A stretch of DNA of 64,000 bases. It comes from Elephas maximus indicus (Eukaryota > Chordata > Mammalia > Proboscidea > Elephantidae). The stretch is taken from contig NC_064819.1 of the NCBI RefSeq assembly GCF_024166365.1, positions 207,911,293 to 207,975,292 on the forward strand, read 5' to 3'. A model generated the notes under the pieces. That model saw only the letters and a program-made list of their open reading frames with translations. It did not search any database and had not been told where the DNA came from. The position numbers were made by a program, and so were the translations under genes. Of the stretch, positions 34,248 through 47,008 are shown piece by piece (the stretch's first letter is position 1; every line of letters starts with the position of its first letter).

Positions 34248-34389
34248 CTGATGCTCTGAACTTTTCCTTTATGGTGTTTATAACAGTTTGAAACTAAACT
34301 ATACGCTCCATGAGTTCAGGCACCATTTCTTTCCTCAGTGTCTGGCCCAATATTTAGCCAATGAATCAAGGAAAGGAGACAGGAACTGA

Positions 34390-34590
34390 CACTGACATCT
34401 AAGGACTACATCAGGCTCTTTATGTTTGTTATTTCACCAGCTCCTCATAAAAACCCAATGAGATGGATTTTATTGCCCTCTTTTTGGATATGAAGGAACA
34501 GAAGGTTACAGAGGATAAGGGAGTCTCCCCCAAATCCCACAGGGTCACATGCTAGTTTGGAGCCGGAAATTGAACCCAGTTCTCTCTGTT
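34390..34590 (-). mobile_element. MIR
   Basis: Antisense MIR core: 'tttattgccctctttttgga' ... 'aaggaacagaaggttacag' ... 'gggtcacatgctagtttgg' ... 'gaacccagttctct'. Confidence 0.6.
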
Positions 34591-35958
34591 TTCTCCTTGG
34601 TACTTACATGGTATTCTCTCCCCAGTTACTATTCCCTCAGATAGGTGACTATTGGAAAGCTGTAGTCCTTTCTCTGCTTGCCTTTTGGGTACTCTTCTCC
34701 TTGGGTTCTATCCTTATCTCCATATCTTGGGGGTGTCCTCCACTGGCCAGTCTTTCTGTGTGTGGGCTCATTGTGGCTGCTAGTCAATTGTTTTCTGTCT
34801 TTGCTCTTTCTTAGCATTTGTAGAGCTGGGCACTGTAACGTGTCCTGAGTTGGTCATAAGCCCCTCTGCCTGGTAAGGAAAACCATGATGATTTGATTTT
34901 TCAGTGTCAGAATCCCCTTTTGAGGAGCAGCATCAACTTGTCCTGAACAATGGTCCTTGCCCAGTGAACTGCTGGACTGAGCTAACCTATGTGCCTTTTG
35001 AGCTATTCATGGTACCTGCATCTCAGGACTTCATTGTCGTGCCATCCTGTCTCATCTTAAGGATATCTCAGTCCTTCCCCCTCCTCCCTTGGCCTTGTGG
35101 CAACAGTACCTCTGACTTGGCTGAGCACATCTTTCTGTTTTGCTGATTAATTGTCTTGCTGACACACATTGCTTTGGCCCATTGGTAACAACAGACCCAG
35201 ACCTGTCTATCCCACTTTGGCCTCTTACTCTGGAGCTGCAGAGATACATTTGTTCTCCAGTGATCCCTCTGGTTTCTGGCAAGGTAGGAAGAGAGATTTT
35301 TCTTTCGCCAAGGAGAATAGTTCAAATTGATAGGACTTGTTGACTCCAAGTGGTGAAGAGAGGAAATAGTCAACCCAAATTTGATCTGAGAAACGGGAGA
35401 CAAGTTGGAGATATTGGAACAGAATAACTTTTTCGTAGAGAATAGTGTGCTTTTCATGATCTGTACAACTGGAGGCATCAGTAGTGTGAATAATCTACAA
35501 TCCAGGCTGGATTAATGCTATTTGGGGGTGAGCTGCTGAATCAGTATCCCTAACTACAGTGTGATTTAACAAAGTTATTATTTAAGGATATTGAAAGAGT
35601 AAATTCAAGGAAACAGCTTTCCTTTCTCTATTTTTATTGTGATATAAAGTATTTTAGCCAGATTTAACTAGATTAAATTGACATTCGGGTTCAGGTTAGG
35701 AACGTAACTGTAGGGAAATGTCCTAATTTTTAACTTTTACCTTCCAATAGTGAAGCAAGACCTGGGGAAGTCACTGAGGCTAGCAAAGAAGGATTTTTAA
35801 TTATGGATGACTTGTGTGCAGATAACTGAGAGTTGCTTAATTTATAATTGTTGGAATTTCTGGGGTAAGAGAAACTAAGAGTGACACTCACTGTTCATGG
35901 AGTCTTGATTTATTTTTAACTCTTGATCTATTTTTAACTCTTTCCTCTTCTTTTTCAG
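34591..35958. other. Intronic DNA before exon 2
   Basis: No repeat recognised with confidence. The last 60 bases become pyrimidine-rich and form the acceptor of exon 2. Confidence 0.5.
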
Positions 35959-36010
35959 AAACCCTGGGTGGTCTGGATACCATTGTCAAGATTCCTCCCC
36001 ACTTGCTGAG
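35959..36010 (+). CDS. ARFGEF3: ARFGEF3 (BIG3) coding exon 2
   Basis: 52 bp between TTTTTCAG and GTAGGG. Joined to the single G left by exon 1 it completes a Glu codon and reads ETLGGLDTIVKIPPHLL, then AG, the first two bases of an Arg codon. This matches the BIG3 N-terminus, where the human protein has PPHVLRE. It belongs to the N-terminal helical repeat region. The exon leaves phase 2, so exon 3 should begin by finishing Arg and then encode E-K-C; no such exon is found in the remaining 28 kb. Exon size and both splice sites are ordinary. Confidence 0.95.
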
Positions 36011-36479
36011 GTAGGGAGACTGAGCTGTATAATAATGTGGAGGTAAAAATTGCCCACAGTGTTTTGCTGAAGGCCCAGATAATCTTGTTGGTTTACAGCA
36101 TCTTACTTGCAGGTTGATGGTTATTTTACATCCGTGAGCTGTGTTATTTCTTGAGGTTCCCTTGGTGTGAACCTGATGACATTGACTTCTCACTCTGTGG
36201 AGTAAATGTAGTGATCCAAAGGAATGACCTATGGAAGTCAGCAGTGAAAGGATGAAAACAGTCAAGGAAAGGCTGACTAAAACCTAGCTGAGGGAGTGGG
36301 CAGTGTGGGTCTTCCCCATTGAGAGTTAGACAACAGCGTCCCCTCTGAAGGGCTGTAGCTCTACACCACGCAAGGTGGGTTTAGGCTCTTCCTGGCCCCC
36401 TGGCTGAGCACTGTCTGCTGGGCACAAACTCTGTAGCCACAGGCAGCCACCGAGGCAGTGAACCTATTTCCCCACCTTC

Positions 36480-37200
36480 CTACTGCTTTTACTTCCCTTC
36501 TGTAAGAGAAACATATGCTCTTTCTGGAAAATTTGGAAAGAACAAAAGATACAAAAATAGAAAGTTGTCCACAATTATACCAAAGATAACCACTAAAGAG
36601 AGCTTAATTGATTTTCTTACCAGTCTTTTTTTCACACGCACATACGTTTTTACAAATTAACATGAAATTTTATATACAAGTTTATTTCCTGCTTGTTTTT
36701 TAAGCAATACCTTATGAAGAACATTTTCTAGTGTGAATGTATATTCTTCAAATTAAAAAAAAAAAAATTACATGGCTGTAGCATAACTTAAACCAAAAAA
36801 ACCAAACCCAGTGCTGTCGAGTAGATTCCAACTCATAGTGACCCTATAGGACAGAATATAAGTGCCCCATAGAGTTTCCAAGGAGCGCCCGGCGGATTCA
36901 AACTGCCGACCCTTTGGTTAGCAGCACTTAACCACTACACCACTAGGGTTTCCGTAGCATAACTTACTCAGTGGTTTTCCTGGTGAATGTTTGGATTGCT
37001 TTCAGGTTTTTCTTTGAGTTTATGAAAGATTGCATTTACAGTCCTTCCTTGGGTATACTTTTATATTGTCATGGCATTAGGATATATTCAATTTCTTTTC
37101 TCATTTAAATAAGAGTTAATGTTTCTGTCTTTAAAATTCATTGCCTCTCCTATAGTATCTGTTAGAGGCTTATATATTATAAGGGATTTAATGTATAAAT
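36480..37200. mobile_element. Old LINE-derived sequence split by a SINE
   Basis: Phrases such as 'caaagataaccactaaagag' and 'ttatttcctgcttgtttttt', and after the SINE 'ttgggtatacttttatattg', belong to an old AT-rich repeat also seen near 30.8 and 58.7 kb. Family not assigned. Confidence 0.4.
36791..36953 (-). mobile_element. AfroSINE with 13-bp TSD
   Basis: Full antisense unit, flanked by gtagcataactta at 36778-36790 and 36954-36966. It sits inside the older LINE-derived sequence. Confidence 0.95.
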
Positions 37201-38226
37201 AAACTGAGTGTATCTGTGTGTAAAGCTTATAAATGGAGAGAATATCTTACAACAACATACTTGTCTAGGGGAGGGGTGTTGCAGCTGGGCTATCAGTACA
37301 CATGGGGAAATATGGAGACTCGCCAGGATATACAAAGACATGGGTAGTTTAACGGAATCAATTTCTCATCCCCAGCTTCCAGGGTACCCTTTCCTAAAAC
37401 GGATTTGCTTCAAAACAGATTTTGCCACATCTCCTTTTCCATCACCCCTCTCCTGCTTACCAAAAAAAAAGGACAGCTCTTCACCATTCCAAATCTTACT
37501 GTGGTGTGTTGTTCTGGAGTGCAAAAATCTCTTCGAACCAACAAAGGGCTATGGAAAAATGCTTATAAGGACTGGGCACAAATCTTTTTGCAAGGCAGGT
37601 GGGTTTCACTTCTTGGCTTTCAGCAAAACTGGATGATCTAATCTAGTTTTCAGACGATAGACAATAAATATATTTTGGTGATAGGTCTTCATTCCCTTCT
37701 TGTTTACGTGAACAAGATTTCTTTGTGCTTGAATTTATAAATGTGAAAAAAAATGTAATTGATGATAAACTTACTATAGCAATAAGTAAGCATTCATAGA
37801 TGTGAGCTGAGGAAAAATAATACCTATCCATTTCTCTAGAAATGCATTTATAATAAAAGTAACCTTCCATATTAAATATATTAACATTCTGATACAAAAT
37901 TATTAATGTTGTTTGGATCGGTTGCGTACATTAGTAATCATAGCTCAGACCAGAAGAAAATTGAATACTTTTGAGTCTTATGATCACAGGAAATTAAAAA
38001 GAAAGAAAAACAAAACAATTTTACTTTCTACACATTTTTGTTGTAGAGAAGACATAATAGGAAGATCAATACAAGTCGTTCAAGCATTAAAACATCGAGG
38101 AAAAAATTCTGTGGGGAGAGTGGAGTGGAAATTAGAGTTCAAGGAGAAAATAGAACAGTGTACTGCTTTTTATTGTTAAAGGTGGTTTTCAAATTACTGT
38201 GGTATTTAAATTTTATTAAAAAAAAG
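37201..38226. other. Intronic DNA without recognised features
   Basis: Mostly AT-rich. No gene or confident repeat. Open frames near 37200-37640 have no family resemblance. Confidence 0.4.
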
Positions 38227-38407
38227 AGTCAAACCTATTGCCATTGGGTCAGTTTTGACTCATAGTGACCCTGTAGCATAGAGTAGAACTGCTCCGAAGC
38301 GTTTCCAAGCTGACTGCCACATCTTTTCTCCCGCAGGGCAGCTGGTGGATTTGAACCAAAAACCCTTCAGTTAGCTGAGTGCTTAACCACTCAGCTACCA
38401 GAGCCCC
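38227..38407 (-). mobile_element. AfroSINE, long variant
   Basis: Antisense unit including the extra block 'agctgactgccacatctttt' absent from the shorter form. Head 'cttaaccactcagctacc'. Confidence 0.85.
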
Positions 38408-38544
38408 AATAATAGTTTGATACACTATTTCATTTTATTATTAGAGAAGTGATATATTGAGGAGATATACAATAATGAGTTTTTTTTTTCCCTTTCTTGG
38501 AATCAGTCTTCCTTTAATCTTAGGATTTGTCTTTGTCTTTGTTT

Positions 38545-38925
38545 TTTTTAATTGTGTAGAAATATATGCAACAAAGCACTTGCCATTTCAACCATTTTTG
38601 CAAGTATGATACAGAGGCGTCATTTACATTCCCCAGGTTGTACAACCATCACCACTATCCATTTCCAAATTTTTCCATCACCCTTAACAGAAACTCAGTG
38701 CCCCCTAAGTCTCAGCTTCCGCTCTCCCCCTCCCACCTGCCCCTGAGAACCACTAATAAACCTTGGTCTCTATGCGTTTGCCTGTTCTCTTCCAGTCGTT
38801 TTAAATCCAGAGTGCACATACTGTGTCCCGTCATTACATTTAACATGGCACCTGTCTATAGTTACAGCACCTGTTCAGAAAAATGTAGCACATGTGAGAG
38901 AATTCAGATGTGTTAATTATTTTTA
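38545..38925 (-). mobile_element. Old L1M 3'UTR fragment, antisense
   Basis: 'gccatttcaaccatttttgc', 'ttgtacaaccatcaccac', 'tctccccctcccacctgccc' and 'ttggtctctatgcgtttgcc' are the antisense of a common old L1 3' end. Confidence 0.65.
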
Positions 38926-39212
38926 ATTACATTTAGTATAGAAGAAAGAAACCAAGTTCATAAACTACCACATTCTCAGGAGTTTGTATTCAGATTTGGT
39001 TTCCATTTCTGTTACATAATTACCTAGAAGGGAAGATTTGCAGATATTTTTATTATTGTTTGTTTTGGAAAGAGCTACAGGAAATAATTCAAAATTTCAA
39101 ATACTTCTGTTGTGTTGGTTTCCCTATTTTTTGCCATTGATTGATTACTTTTCATGTTAAATAAATTAACATTCTGATGAACAATTACTACCCACCTCCC
39201 CAGCATTCCGCA

Positions 39213-42200
39213 GATTTTTTTTTTTATTATTACTTTTTTTTATTTTTATTTTTAATAACTTTTATTAAGCTTCAAGTGAACGTTTACAAATCCAATCAGT
39301 CTGTCACATATAAGTTTACATACATCTCACTCCCTACTCCCACTTGCTCTCCCCCTCTTGAGTCAGCCCTTTCAGTCTCTCCTTTCTTGACAATTTTGCC
39401 GGCTTCCCTCTCTCTCTATCCTCCCATCCCCCCTCCAGACAAGAGTTGCCAACACAATCTCAAGTGTCCACCTGATATAATTAGCTCACTGTTCATCAGC
39501 ATCTCTCTCCCACCCGCTGACCAGTCCCTTTCATTTCTGATGAGTTGTCTTCGGGGATGGTTCCTGTCCTGTGTCAACTGAAGGTCTGGGAAGCATGGCC
39601 GCCGGGATTCCTCCAGTCTCAGTCAGACCATTAAGTTTGGTCTTTTTATGAGAATTTGGGGTCTGTATCCCACTGATCTCCTGCTCCCTCAGGGGTCCTC
39701 GGCTGTGCTCCCTGTCAGGGCAGTCATCGATTGTGGCCGGGCACCAACTAGTTCTTCTGGTCTCAGGATGATGTAGGTCTCTGGTTCATGTGGCCCTTTC
39801 TGTCTCTTGGGCTCTTAGTTGTCGTGTGGCCTTGGTGTTCTTCATTTTCCTTTGCTCCACGTGGGTTGAGACCAATTGCTGCATCTTAGATGGCCGCTTG
39901 TTAGCATTTAAGACCCCAGACGCCACATTTCAAAGTGGGATGCAGAATGATTTCATAATAGAATTATTTTGCCAATTGACTTAGAAGTCCCCGCAAACCA
40001 TGTTCCCCAGACCCCCGCACTTGCTCCGCTGACCTTTGAAGCATTCATTTTATCCCGGAAACTTCTTTGCTTTTGGTCCAGTCCAATTGAGCTGACCTTC
40101 CATGTATTGAGTGTTGTCTTTCCCTTCACCTAAAGCAGTTCTTATCTACTGATTAATCAATAAAAAACCCTCTCCCACCCTCCCTCCCTCCCCCCCCCGT
40201 AACCACAAAAGTATGTGTTCTTCTCAGGTTTACTATTTCTCAAGATCTTATAATAGTGGTCTTATACAATATTTGTCCTTTTGCCTCTGACTAATTTCAC
40301 TCAGCATAATGCCTTCCAGGTTCCTCCATGTTATGAAATGTTTCAGAGATTTGTCACTGTTCTTTATCGATGCGTAGTATTCCATTGTGTGAGTATACCA
40401 CAATTTATTTACCCATTCATCCGTTGAGGGACACCTTGGTTGCTTCCAACTTTTTGCTATTGTAAACAGAGCTGCAATAAACATGGGTGTGCATATATCT
40501 GTTTGTATGAAGGCTCTTGTATCTCTAGGGTATATTCCTAGGAGTGGGATTTCTGGGTTGTATGGTAGTTCTATTTCTAACTGTTTAAGATAACGCCAGG
40601 TAGATTTCCAAAGTGGTTGTACCATTTTACATTCCCACCAGCAGTGTATGAGAGTTCCAATCTCTCCGCAGCCTCTCCAACATTTATTATTTTGTGTTTT
40701 TTGGATTAATGCCAGCCTTGCTGGTGTGAGATGGAATCTCATCGTAGTTTTAATTTGCATTTCTCTAATGGCTAATGATCGAGAGTATTTTCTCATGTGT
40801 CTGTTGGCTGCCTGAATATCTTCTTTAGTGAAATGTGTGTTCATATCCTTTGCCCACTTCTTGATTGGGTTGTTTGTCTTTTTGTGGTTGAGTTTTGACA
40901 GAATCATTTGGATTTTAGAGATCAGGCGCTGGTCTGAGATGTCATAGCTGAAAATTCTTTCCCAGTCTGTAGGTGGTCTTTTTACTCTTTTGGAGAAGTC
41001 TCTAGATGAGCATAGGTGTTTGATTTTTAGGAGCTCCCAGTTATCGGGTTTCTCTTCATCATTTTTGGTAATGTTTTGTATTCTGTTTATACCTTGTATT
41101 AGGGCTCCTAGCGTTGTCCCAATTTTTTCTTCCATGATCTTTATCGTTTTAGTCTTTATGTTTAGGTCTTTGATCCACTTGGAGTTAGTTTTTGTGCATG
41201 GTGTGAGGTATGGGTCCTGTTTCATTTTTTTGCAAAGGGATATCCAGTTATGCCAGCACCATTTGTTAAAAAGGCTATCTTTTCCCCAGTTAATTGACAC
41301 TGGTCCTTTGTCAAATATCAGCTGCTCATACGTGGATGGATCTATGTCTGGGTTCTCAATTCTGTTCCATTGGTCTATGTGTCTGTTGTTGTACCAATAC
41401 CAGGCTGTTTTGACTACTGTGGCTGTATAATAGGTTCTGAAGTCAGGTAAGGTGAGGCCTCCCACTTTCTTCTTCTTTTTCAGTAATGCTTTGCTTATCC
41501 GGGGCTTCTTTCCCTTCCATATGAAATTAGTGATTTGTTTCTCTATCCCCTTAAAATATGACATTGGAATTTGGATCGGAAGTGCATTAAATGTATAGAT
41601 GGCTTTTGGTAGAATAGACATTTTTACTATGTTAAGTCTTCCTATCCATGAGCAGGGTATGTTTTTCCACTTAAGTATGTCCTTTTGAATTTCTTGTAGT
41701 AGAGCTTTGTAGTTTTCTTTGTATAGGTCTTTTACATCCTTGGTAAGATTTATTCCTAAGTATCTTATCTTCTTGGGGGCTACTGTGAATGGTATTGATT
41801 TGGTTATTTCCTCTTCGGTGTGATTTTTGTATGTTTATTTTATAACCTGAGACTCTGCCAAACTCTTCTATTAGTTTCAGTAGTTTTCTGGAGGATTCCT
41901 TAGGGTTTTCTGTGTATATCATCATGTCATCTGCAAATAGTGATAACTTTACTTCTTCCTTGCCAATCCGGATACCTTTTATTTCTTTGTCTAGCCTAAT
42001 TGCCCTGGCTAAGACTTCCAACACGAAGTTGAATAAGAGCGGTGATAAAGGGCATCCTTGTCTGGTTCCCGTTCTCAAGGGAAATGCTTTCAGGTTCTCT
42101 CCATTTAGAGTGATATTGGCTGTTGGCTTTGCATAGATGCCCTTTATTATGTTGAGGAATTTTCCTTCAATTCCTATTTTGGTAAGAGTTATTATCATGA

Positions 42201-43920
42201 ATGGGTGTTGGACTTTGTCAAATGCCTTTTCTGCATCAATTGATAAGATCATGTGGTTTTTGTCTTTTGTTTTATTTATGTTATGGATTACATTAATGGT
42301 TTTTCTGATATTAAACCAGCCTTGCATACCTGGTATAAATCCCACTTGATTGTGGTGAATTATTTTTTTGATATGTTGTTGAATTCTATTGGCTAGAATT
42401 TTGTTGAGGATTTTTGCATCAATGTTCATGAGGGATATAGGTCTATAATTTTCTTTTTTTGTAATGTCTTTACCTGGTTTTGGTATTAGGGAGATGGTGG
42501 CTTCATAGAATGAGTTGGGTAGTATTCCGTCATTTTCTATGCTTGGAATACCTTTAGTAGTAGTGGTGTTAACTCTTCTCTGAAAGTTTGGTAGAACTCT
42601 GCAGTGAAGCCGTCCGGGCCAGGGCTTTTTTTTTGTTGGGAGTTTTTTGATTACCGTTTCAATCTCTTTTTTTGTTAGAATGTGTTAGTTTAGGTAGGTA
42701 GTGTTTTTCCAGGAATTCATCCATTTCTTCTAGGTTTGCAAATTTGTTAGAGTACAATTTTTCATAATAATCTGAAATGATTCTTTTAATTTCATTTGGT
42801 TCTGTTGTGATGTGGTCCTTCTCATTTCTTATTCTGGTTATTTGTTTTCTTTCCTGTATTTCTTTAGTCAGTCTAGCCAAGGGTTTATCAATTTTGTTAA
42901 TTTTTTCAAAGAACCAGCTTTTGGCTTTGTTAATTCTTTCAATTGTTTTTCTGTTCTCTAATTCATTTAGTTCAGCTCTAATTTTTATTATTTGTTTTCT
43001 TCTGGTGCCTGATGGATTCTTTTGTTGCTCACTTTCTATTTGTTCAAGTTGTAGGGACAATTCTCTGATTTTGGCTCTTTCTTCTTTTTGTATGTGTGCA
43101 TTTATTGATATAAATTGGCCTCTGAGCACTGCTTTTGCTGTGTCCCAGAGGTTTTGATAGGAAGTATTTTCATTCTCGTTGCTTTCTATGAATTTCCTTA
43201 TTCCCTCCTTGATGTCTTCTATAACCCAGTCTTTTTTCAGGAGGGTATTGTTCATTTTCCAAGTATTTGATTTATTTTCCCTCGTTTTTCTGTTATTGAT
43301 CTCTAGTTTTATTGCCTTGTGGTCTGAGAAGATGCTTTGTAATATTTCGATGTTTTGGACTCTGCAAAGGTTTGTTTTATGACCTAATATGTGGTCTATT
43401 CTAGAGAATGTTCCATGTGCGCTAGAAAAAAAAGTATATTTTGCAGCAGTTGGGTGGAGAGTTCTGTATAAGTCAATGAGGTCAAGTTGGTTGATTGTTT
43501 TAATTAGATCTTCCGTGTCTCTGTTGAGCTTCTTACTGGATGTCCTGTCCTTTTCCGAAAGTGGTGTGTTGAAGTCTCCTACTATAATTGTGGAGGTATC
43601 TATCTCGCTTTTCAATTCTGTTAAAATTTGATTTATGTATCTTGCAGCCCTGTCATTGGGTGCATAAATATTTAATATGGTTATGTCTTCCTGATCAATT
43701 GTCCCTTTTATCATTATATAGTGTCCTTCTTTATCCTTTGTGGTGGATTTAAGTCTAAAGTCTATTTTGTCAGAAATTAATATTGCTACTCCTCTTCTTT
43801 TTTGCTTATTGTTTGCTTGATATACTTTTTTCCATCCTTTGAGTTTTAGTTTGTTTGTGTCTCTAAGTCTAAGGTGTGTCTCTTGTAGGCAGCATATAGA
43901 TGGATCGTGTTTCTTTATCT
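39213..43920 (-). mobile_element. L1 LINE, 5'-truncated, relatively young
   Basis: Antisense L1 of about 4.7 kb. A poly-A/A-rich tail is at 39213-39260 (T-rich on +) with an AATAAA signal near 39262, then a ~1-kb 3'UTR (39260-40247) and most of ORF2 (40248-43920). ORF1, the 5'UTR and roughly the first 40 codons of ORF2 are missing. Long open stretches and intact motifs show it is much younger than the other L1 pieces, and its 3'UTR serves as reference for the fragments at 50.4, 57.2 and 62.7 kb. No target duplication was identified; the 5' junction is masked by a T-run. Confidence 0.9.
40248..43920 (-). pseudogene. L1 ORF2 (endonuclease-RT), lightly damaged
   Basis: Reading right to left: endonuclease from 'CLQETHLRL' (43870s, catalytic Glu present) through 'VGDFNTPLSEKDR', 'FSRIDHILG' and 'FSDHKAIKLEI'; linker; RT with '[14 protein letters not shown]' (42610s), '[19 protein letters not shown]', '[11 protein letters not shown]'-type box (here [15 protein letters not shown]), '[15 protein letters not shown]' and catalytic '[12 protein letters not shown]'; then the C-terminal domain 40248-41621 ending with 'MFIAALFTIAKSWKQPRCPS'. 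About 1,220 of some 1,275 codons are represented. Damage is slight: a frameshift near 42550, a small deletion plus frameshift near 41830 just after 'YKINIQKS', and loss of the first ~40 codons. Not functional as it stands. Confidence 0.9.
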
Positions 43921-45219
43921 TTTTTTTTTTTTTTTACTAAGGATCTTGGTTTCTGTTTTGCTTTAAGCAGAACCTTGGTGGCGTAGACCATTAGGGAAAT
44001 GGGCTGTTACCCATGTCCAAGGCCATGTTCAAAAAGTCAGTCGTCGTCTTCTCCCCTCACCACCATACCTAGAACACCCCCTCCCATTTGTATTAGGATT
44101 TTACAAGGCCACACCCCTCTTACCACCTGGGGAGATCTTGTGAGTTGAAATACACTACAGCACAGGTCTTGTCATGGGTTCTCTTCCTTATACGAAAGCT
44201 TAGAGCAAAAATATCAGGTCTGGAGATGTGTGGTTAGAAACCCAATGCTTGCCTTTTATATGGGGCAATAAAATATTAGGCGAACATTTTCTGAGCTGTT
44301 TTCTTCTTCAGGATCATCCACTGTGTGTCTCATAATGTACAGCCTTTCTCACTTCCTCATCCTACTTCTAAGCCTGAGCTTAGGCCTCCTGACATCCTTC
44401 CTCACCCTCCCAGGTAGAAGTGACCCTTCTCTCCTTTGTGCCCTCACCATGCTGGAGCTTATTAACTAGGTTGTCACTTGTTTTAAGGGTTCTGTTCTTA
44501 GACCCTGTTCTGAAGCAGCTCATCTATGTGGATTATTTGTCTTCACATTCCCTAGCTCAGTGCCCTATAAATGTTTGTAGGATGGAACCTCCTCTCCAAA
44601 CTTTTTATCACATGTCCCAGGGGCCTGTACCCTCACTTTCTAGATTCCTGGACAACACAGTATTTTCAAGAACCCATGCCAGAGTAGAATCTCCACTTTG
44701 GCAATAGAACTACTAATATGTCATTAACTAAAAGGGCAGGTCCCAAGAACAGACCCAGAAGCACACTACCCAATTTATCAACCTCACCTGGAGCAGACTT
44801 ACATCCCTCACCCTCTACTCAACCAAAGCCCTGACTATCCTAACTAATGTCTATTAGATTTGGGGCTGCTGGTAGCAGTAAATCAGAACCCTAATCAATG
44901 TTCTGTGTCATCGGATACTGGATATTCAAGGGTTTCAACCCTCATTAGGTTCCCATGAGGAGTCCTTGGGCCACCTGGAAGAGGCATGCTGTCTGCTTTC
45001 TCCCCACCCCCATGTGAATTTCACTTGAAGTATTTCTGTTGTAAAGAACTGAAGAGCTTCCACCATCTCCCTGCCCACCAGGATTATCCCTTCCTTCAAA
45101 CCCAAATGGCATACAGTAAGAATGGTCTAGATGAGATAAAACTGTTAAGGAAATCCTCAAGCTACCTTGCTGAAAGGTGGCTATTGGCAGTGAGCCTCTT
45201 GTTGGCATTACTCAGTGCA
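43921..45219. other. Intronic DNA without recognised features
   Basis: Starts with a T-run (43921-43936). No gene or confident repeat in the rest. Confidence 0.4.
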
Positions 45220-45231
45220 CCATTGGGAATA

Positions 45232-45402
45232 AAAACCAAACCCAAACCCAGTGCCGTCGAGTTGATTTTGACTCATAGTGACCCTATAGGACAGAGTAGA
45301 ACTGCCCCATAGAGTTTCCAAGGAGTGCCTGGTGGATTCGAACTGCTGACCCTTTGGTTAGCAGCCATAGCACTTAGCCACTACACCACCAGGGTTTCCC
45401 AT
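45232..45402 (-). mobile_element. AfroSINE with 12-bp TSD
   Basis: Full antisense unit, flanked by ccattgggaata at 45220-45231 and 45403-45414. Confidence 0.95.
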
Positions 45403-45414
45403 CCATTGGGAATA

Positions 45415-46998
45415 GCCCAGCAATTTCTCCAGTCCTAGTCCAGTTGCCGTTTTGCTTACCTTTTCTCTGATTCTTCAGAACCAACTTCAGCCTAGTTACT
45501 TTTCCTCTGCCAGTTGCACTTTCCCAAAAGGCCCTAACAGCCGTTGTCACCATTTGTCCTGGTGCATATCCCCTTTCTCCCTCTGTGTCTACCCTGGCTG
45601 AGCCTCTGCCCCCGCTCACTGCTTCTTTTCCCTTGCTCAGTCCGGATCCTTCTCTCAGCCAAGGTACTGACGTAGGGGGAGGCCCTGTTTTTCCTCACCT
45701 TGATTTAGAGACCTACTGATCTTTCATGCCAGCTAGGAGGAAACTCGTTCAACAGCATTTATGCTAGATGAGAACCATCCGTAATAGCTTCTCATTCTTC
45801 GTATGATTTCATTTTAACTGCTTTTATACTGTACTTATCTATTTTAGTGCTTTAGCTCTGTGCTTTGAACCTTAGAGCAACGTCTGCAGTGTGTGTCTTT
45901 TTCTTACAGTTTCTTATGTGAAGAAATAAACCTATCAGCATCAACAGGGAAGAATTGTGTGCGATTTAAAATGAAGAAGACAACAAATACTGCCACAGCT
46001 GTTTTGGGCATGCAGTTTCAATTTCATCAGTGTGTCTCTGCCTTTCTTAAGCCAGGGAAAGTGTTGGACCCCCTGAAACCTCCCAATGTCAATAGGAAAT
46101 GAGGATGCTGGTGTAGAATTCCCAGTTCATGTCTTCAGCATGTGCCAGCTGGATGGAGGATATTGTAAATGCAGGGTAGGTGCTTCTTGTGGGCACTGTT
46201 CCAGGTGGACTGTAAACATCTGTGCTTCTCCTGGATTTGAACTCATCTCAGGGTCTCATCTCTTTCTGGCTTCTTCCTTTCCTGTCTACTACAGATGATT
46301 CTGTGTGCAGAATCACACAGATACCAGTTTTGGCTCCGTTGATCTTTTGCTGGTTCTACACCAGAAAAAAGTGGAGGTTTAAGACATACTAGTTTGTCCA
46401 AGCATGGCTCATTTTCAGTCTTAGACACACTAGACATACTTAGGAGACTTGTCAGCCTTGCTGCGAGTCAGTATGGACCATTTTAAGTTAACAAGGGCTT
46501 GCCCTGGAGGGGGCAACTTTCTGAGATCAGTCTTAACATACATCAGTATGATACATTGTCTGCCCCAAAAGCTTATCTACAAGGTGAAAGTGTCATGTGG
46601 AGTAGCCTATAGCAGTGGGGATGCTGAAATCCCTATTAGAAATAAAGGTGTGCTGAAGATCTAATTTCTCTTTTTTTCTTCCCCTGATGCTATGGAAGAC
46701 AATATTCCTGTCATGTTTTAGCATAGTGTAGGTGATAATGTTATACTATTCCTATCTTACAAACAGCTTCTTCTGCATGTTATCTGCCAGTCTGTAAGCT
46801 AACCCTAATGGTCTCTGGGTTCAATTCTCTTTGATAAGGAAGACCTATAATTAGCTCTCAATTATAAAGCAACTCCTTGTTAATAGCCACGGACCTAAAA
46901 GTGTTTTTGAAATGATACATTCAACTAGAGAAGCACGTTTCACCCAAGAAGGATGGAGGAGTATTGGGCTTGAGCGATACTCTGGAATATGAGCAAGA
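45415..46998. other. Intronic DNA without recognised features
   Basis: No gene seen. A splice-acceptor-like 'tttttcttacag' at 45898-45909 precedes a short open stretch, but nothing matches ARFGEF3. Confidence 0.4.
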
Positions 46999-47008
46999 TA
47001 TTAATGTT

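Larger units (their letters stand above)
27103..35958 (+). other. ARFGEF3: ARFGEF3 intron 1 (phase 1)
   Basis: 8,856 bp, bounded by GTAAGC and a pyrimidine tract ending TTTTTCAG. Holds a TIR element, three AfroSINEs, LTR, L2 and MIR pieces listed separately. The first 1.4 kb (27103-28485) shows no recognisable element beyond the end of the CpG island. Confidence 0.9.

Noticed and set aside
39177..39581. 134-codon open frame, pyrimidine-rich
   Set aside because: Covers the A-rich tail and 3'UTR of the antisense L1.
42777..43631. Series of hydrophobic + strand open frames that could suggest a membrane protein
   Set aside because: They are the antisense of L1 ORF2 and arise from its A-rich coding strand.
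45898..46100. Possible exon after the acceptor-like 'tttttcttacag'
   Set aside because: The translated stretch does not match the next ARFGEF3 residues (R-EKC...) and has no family resemblance.
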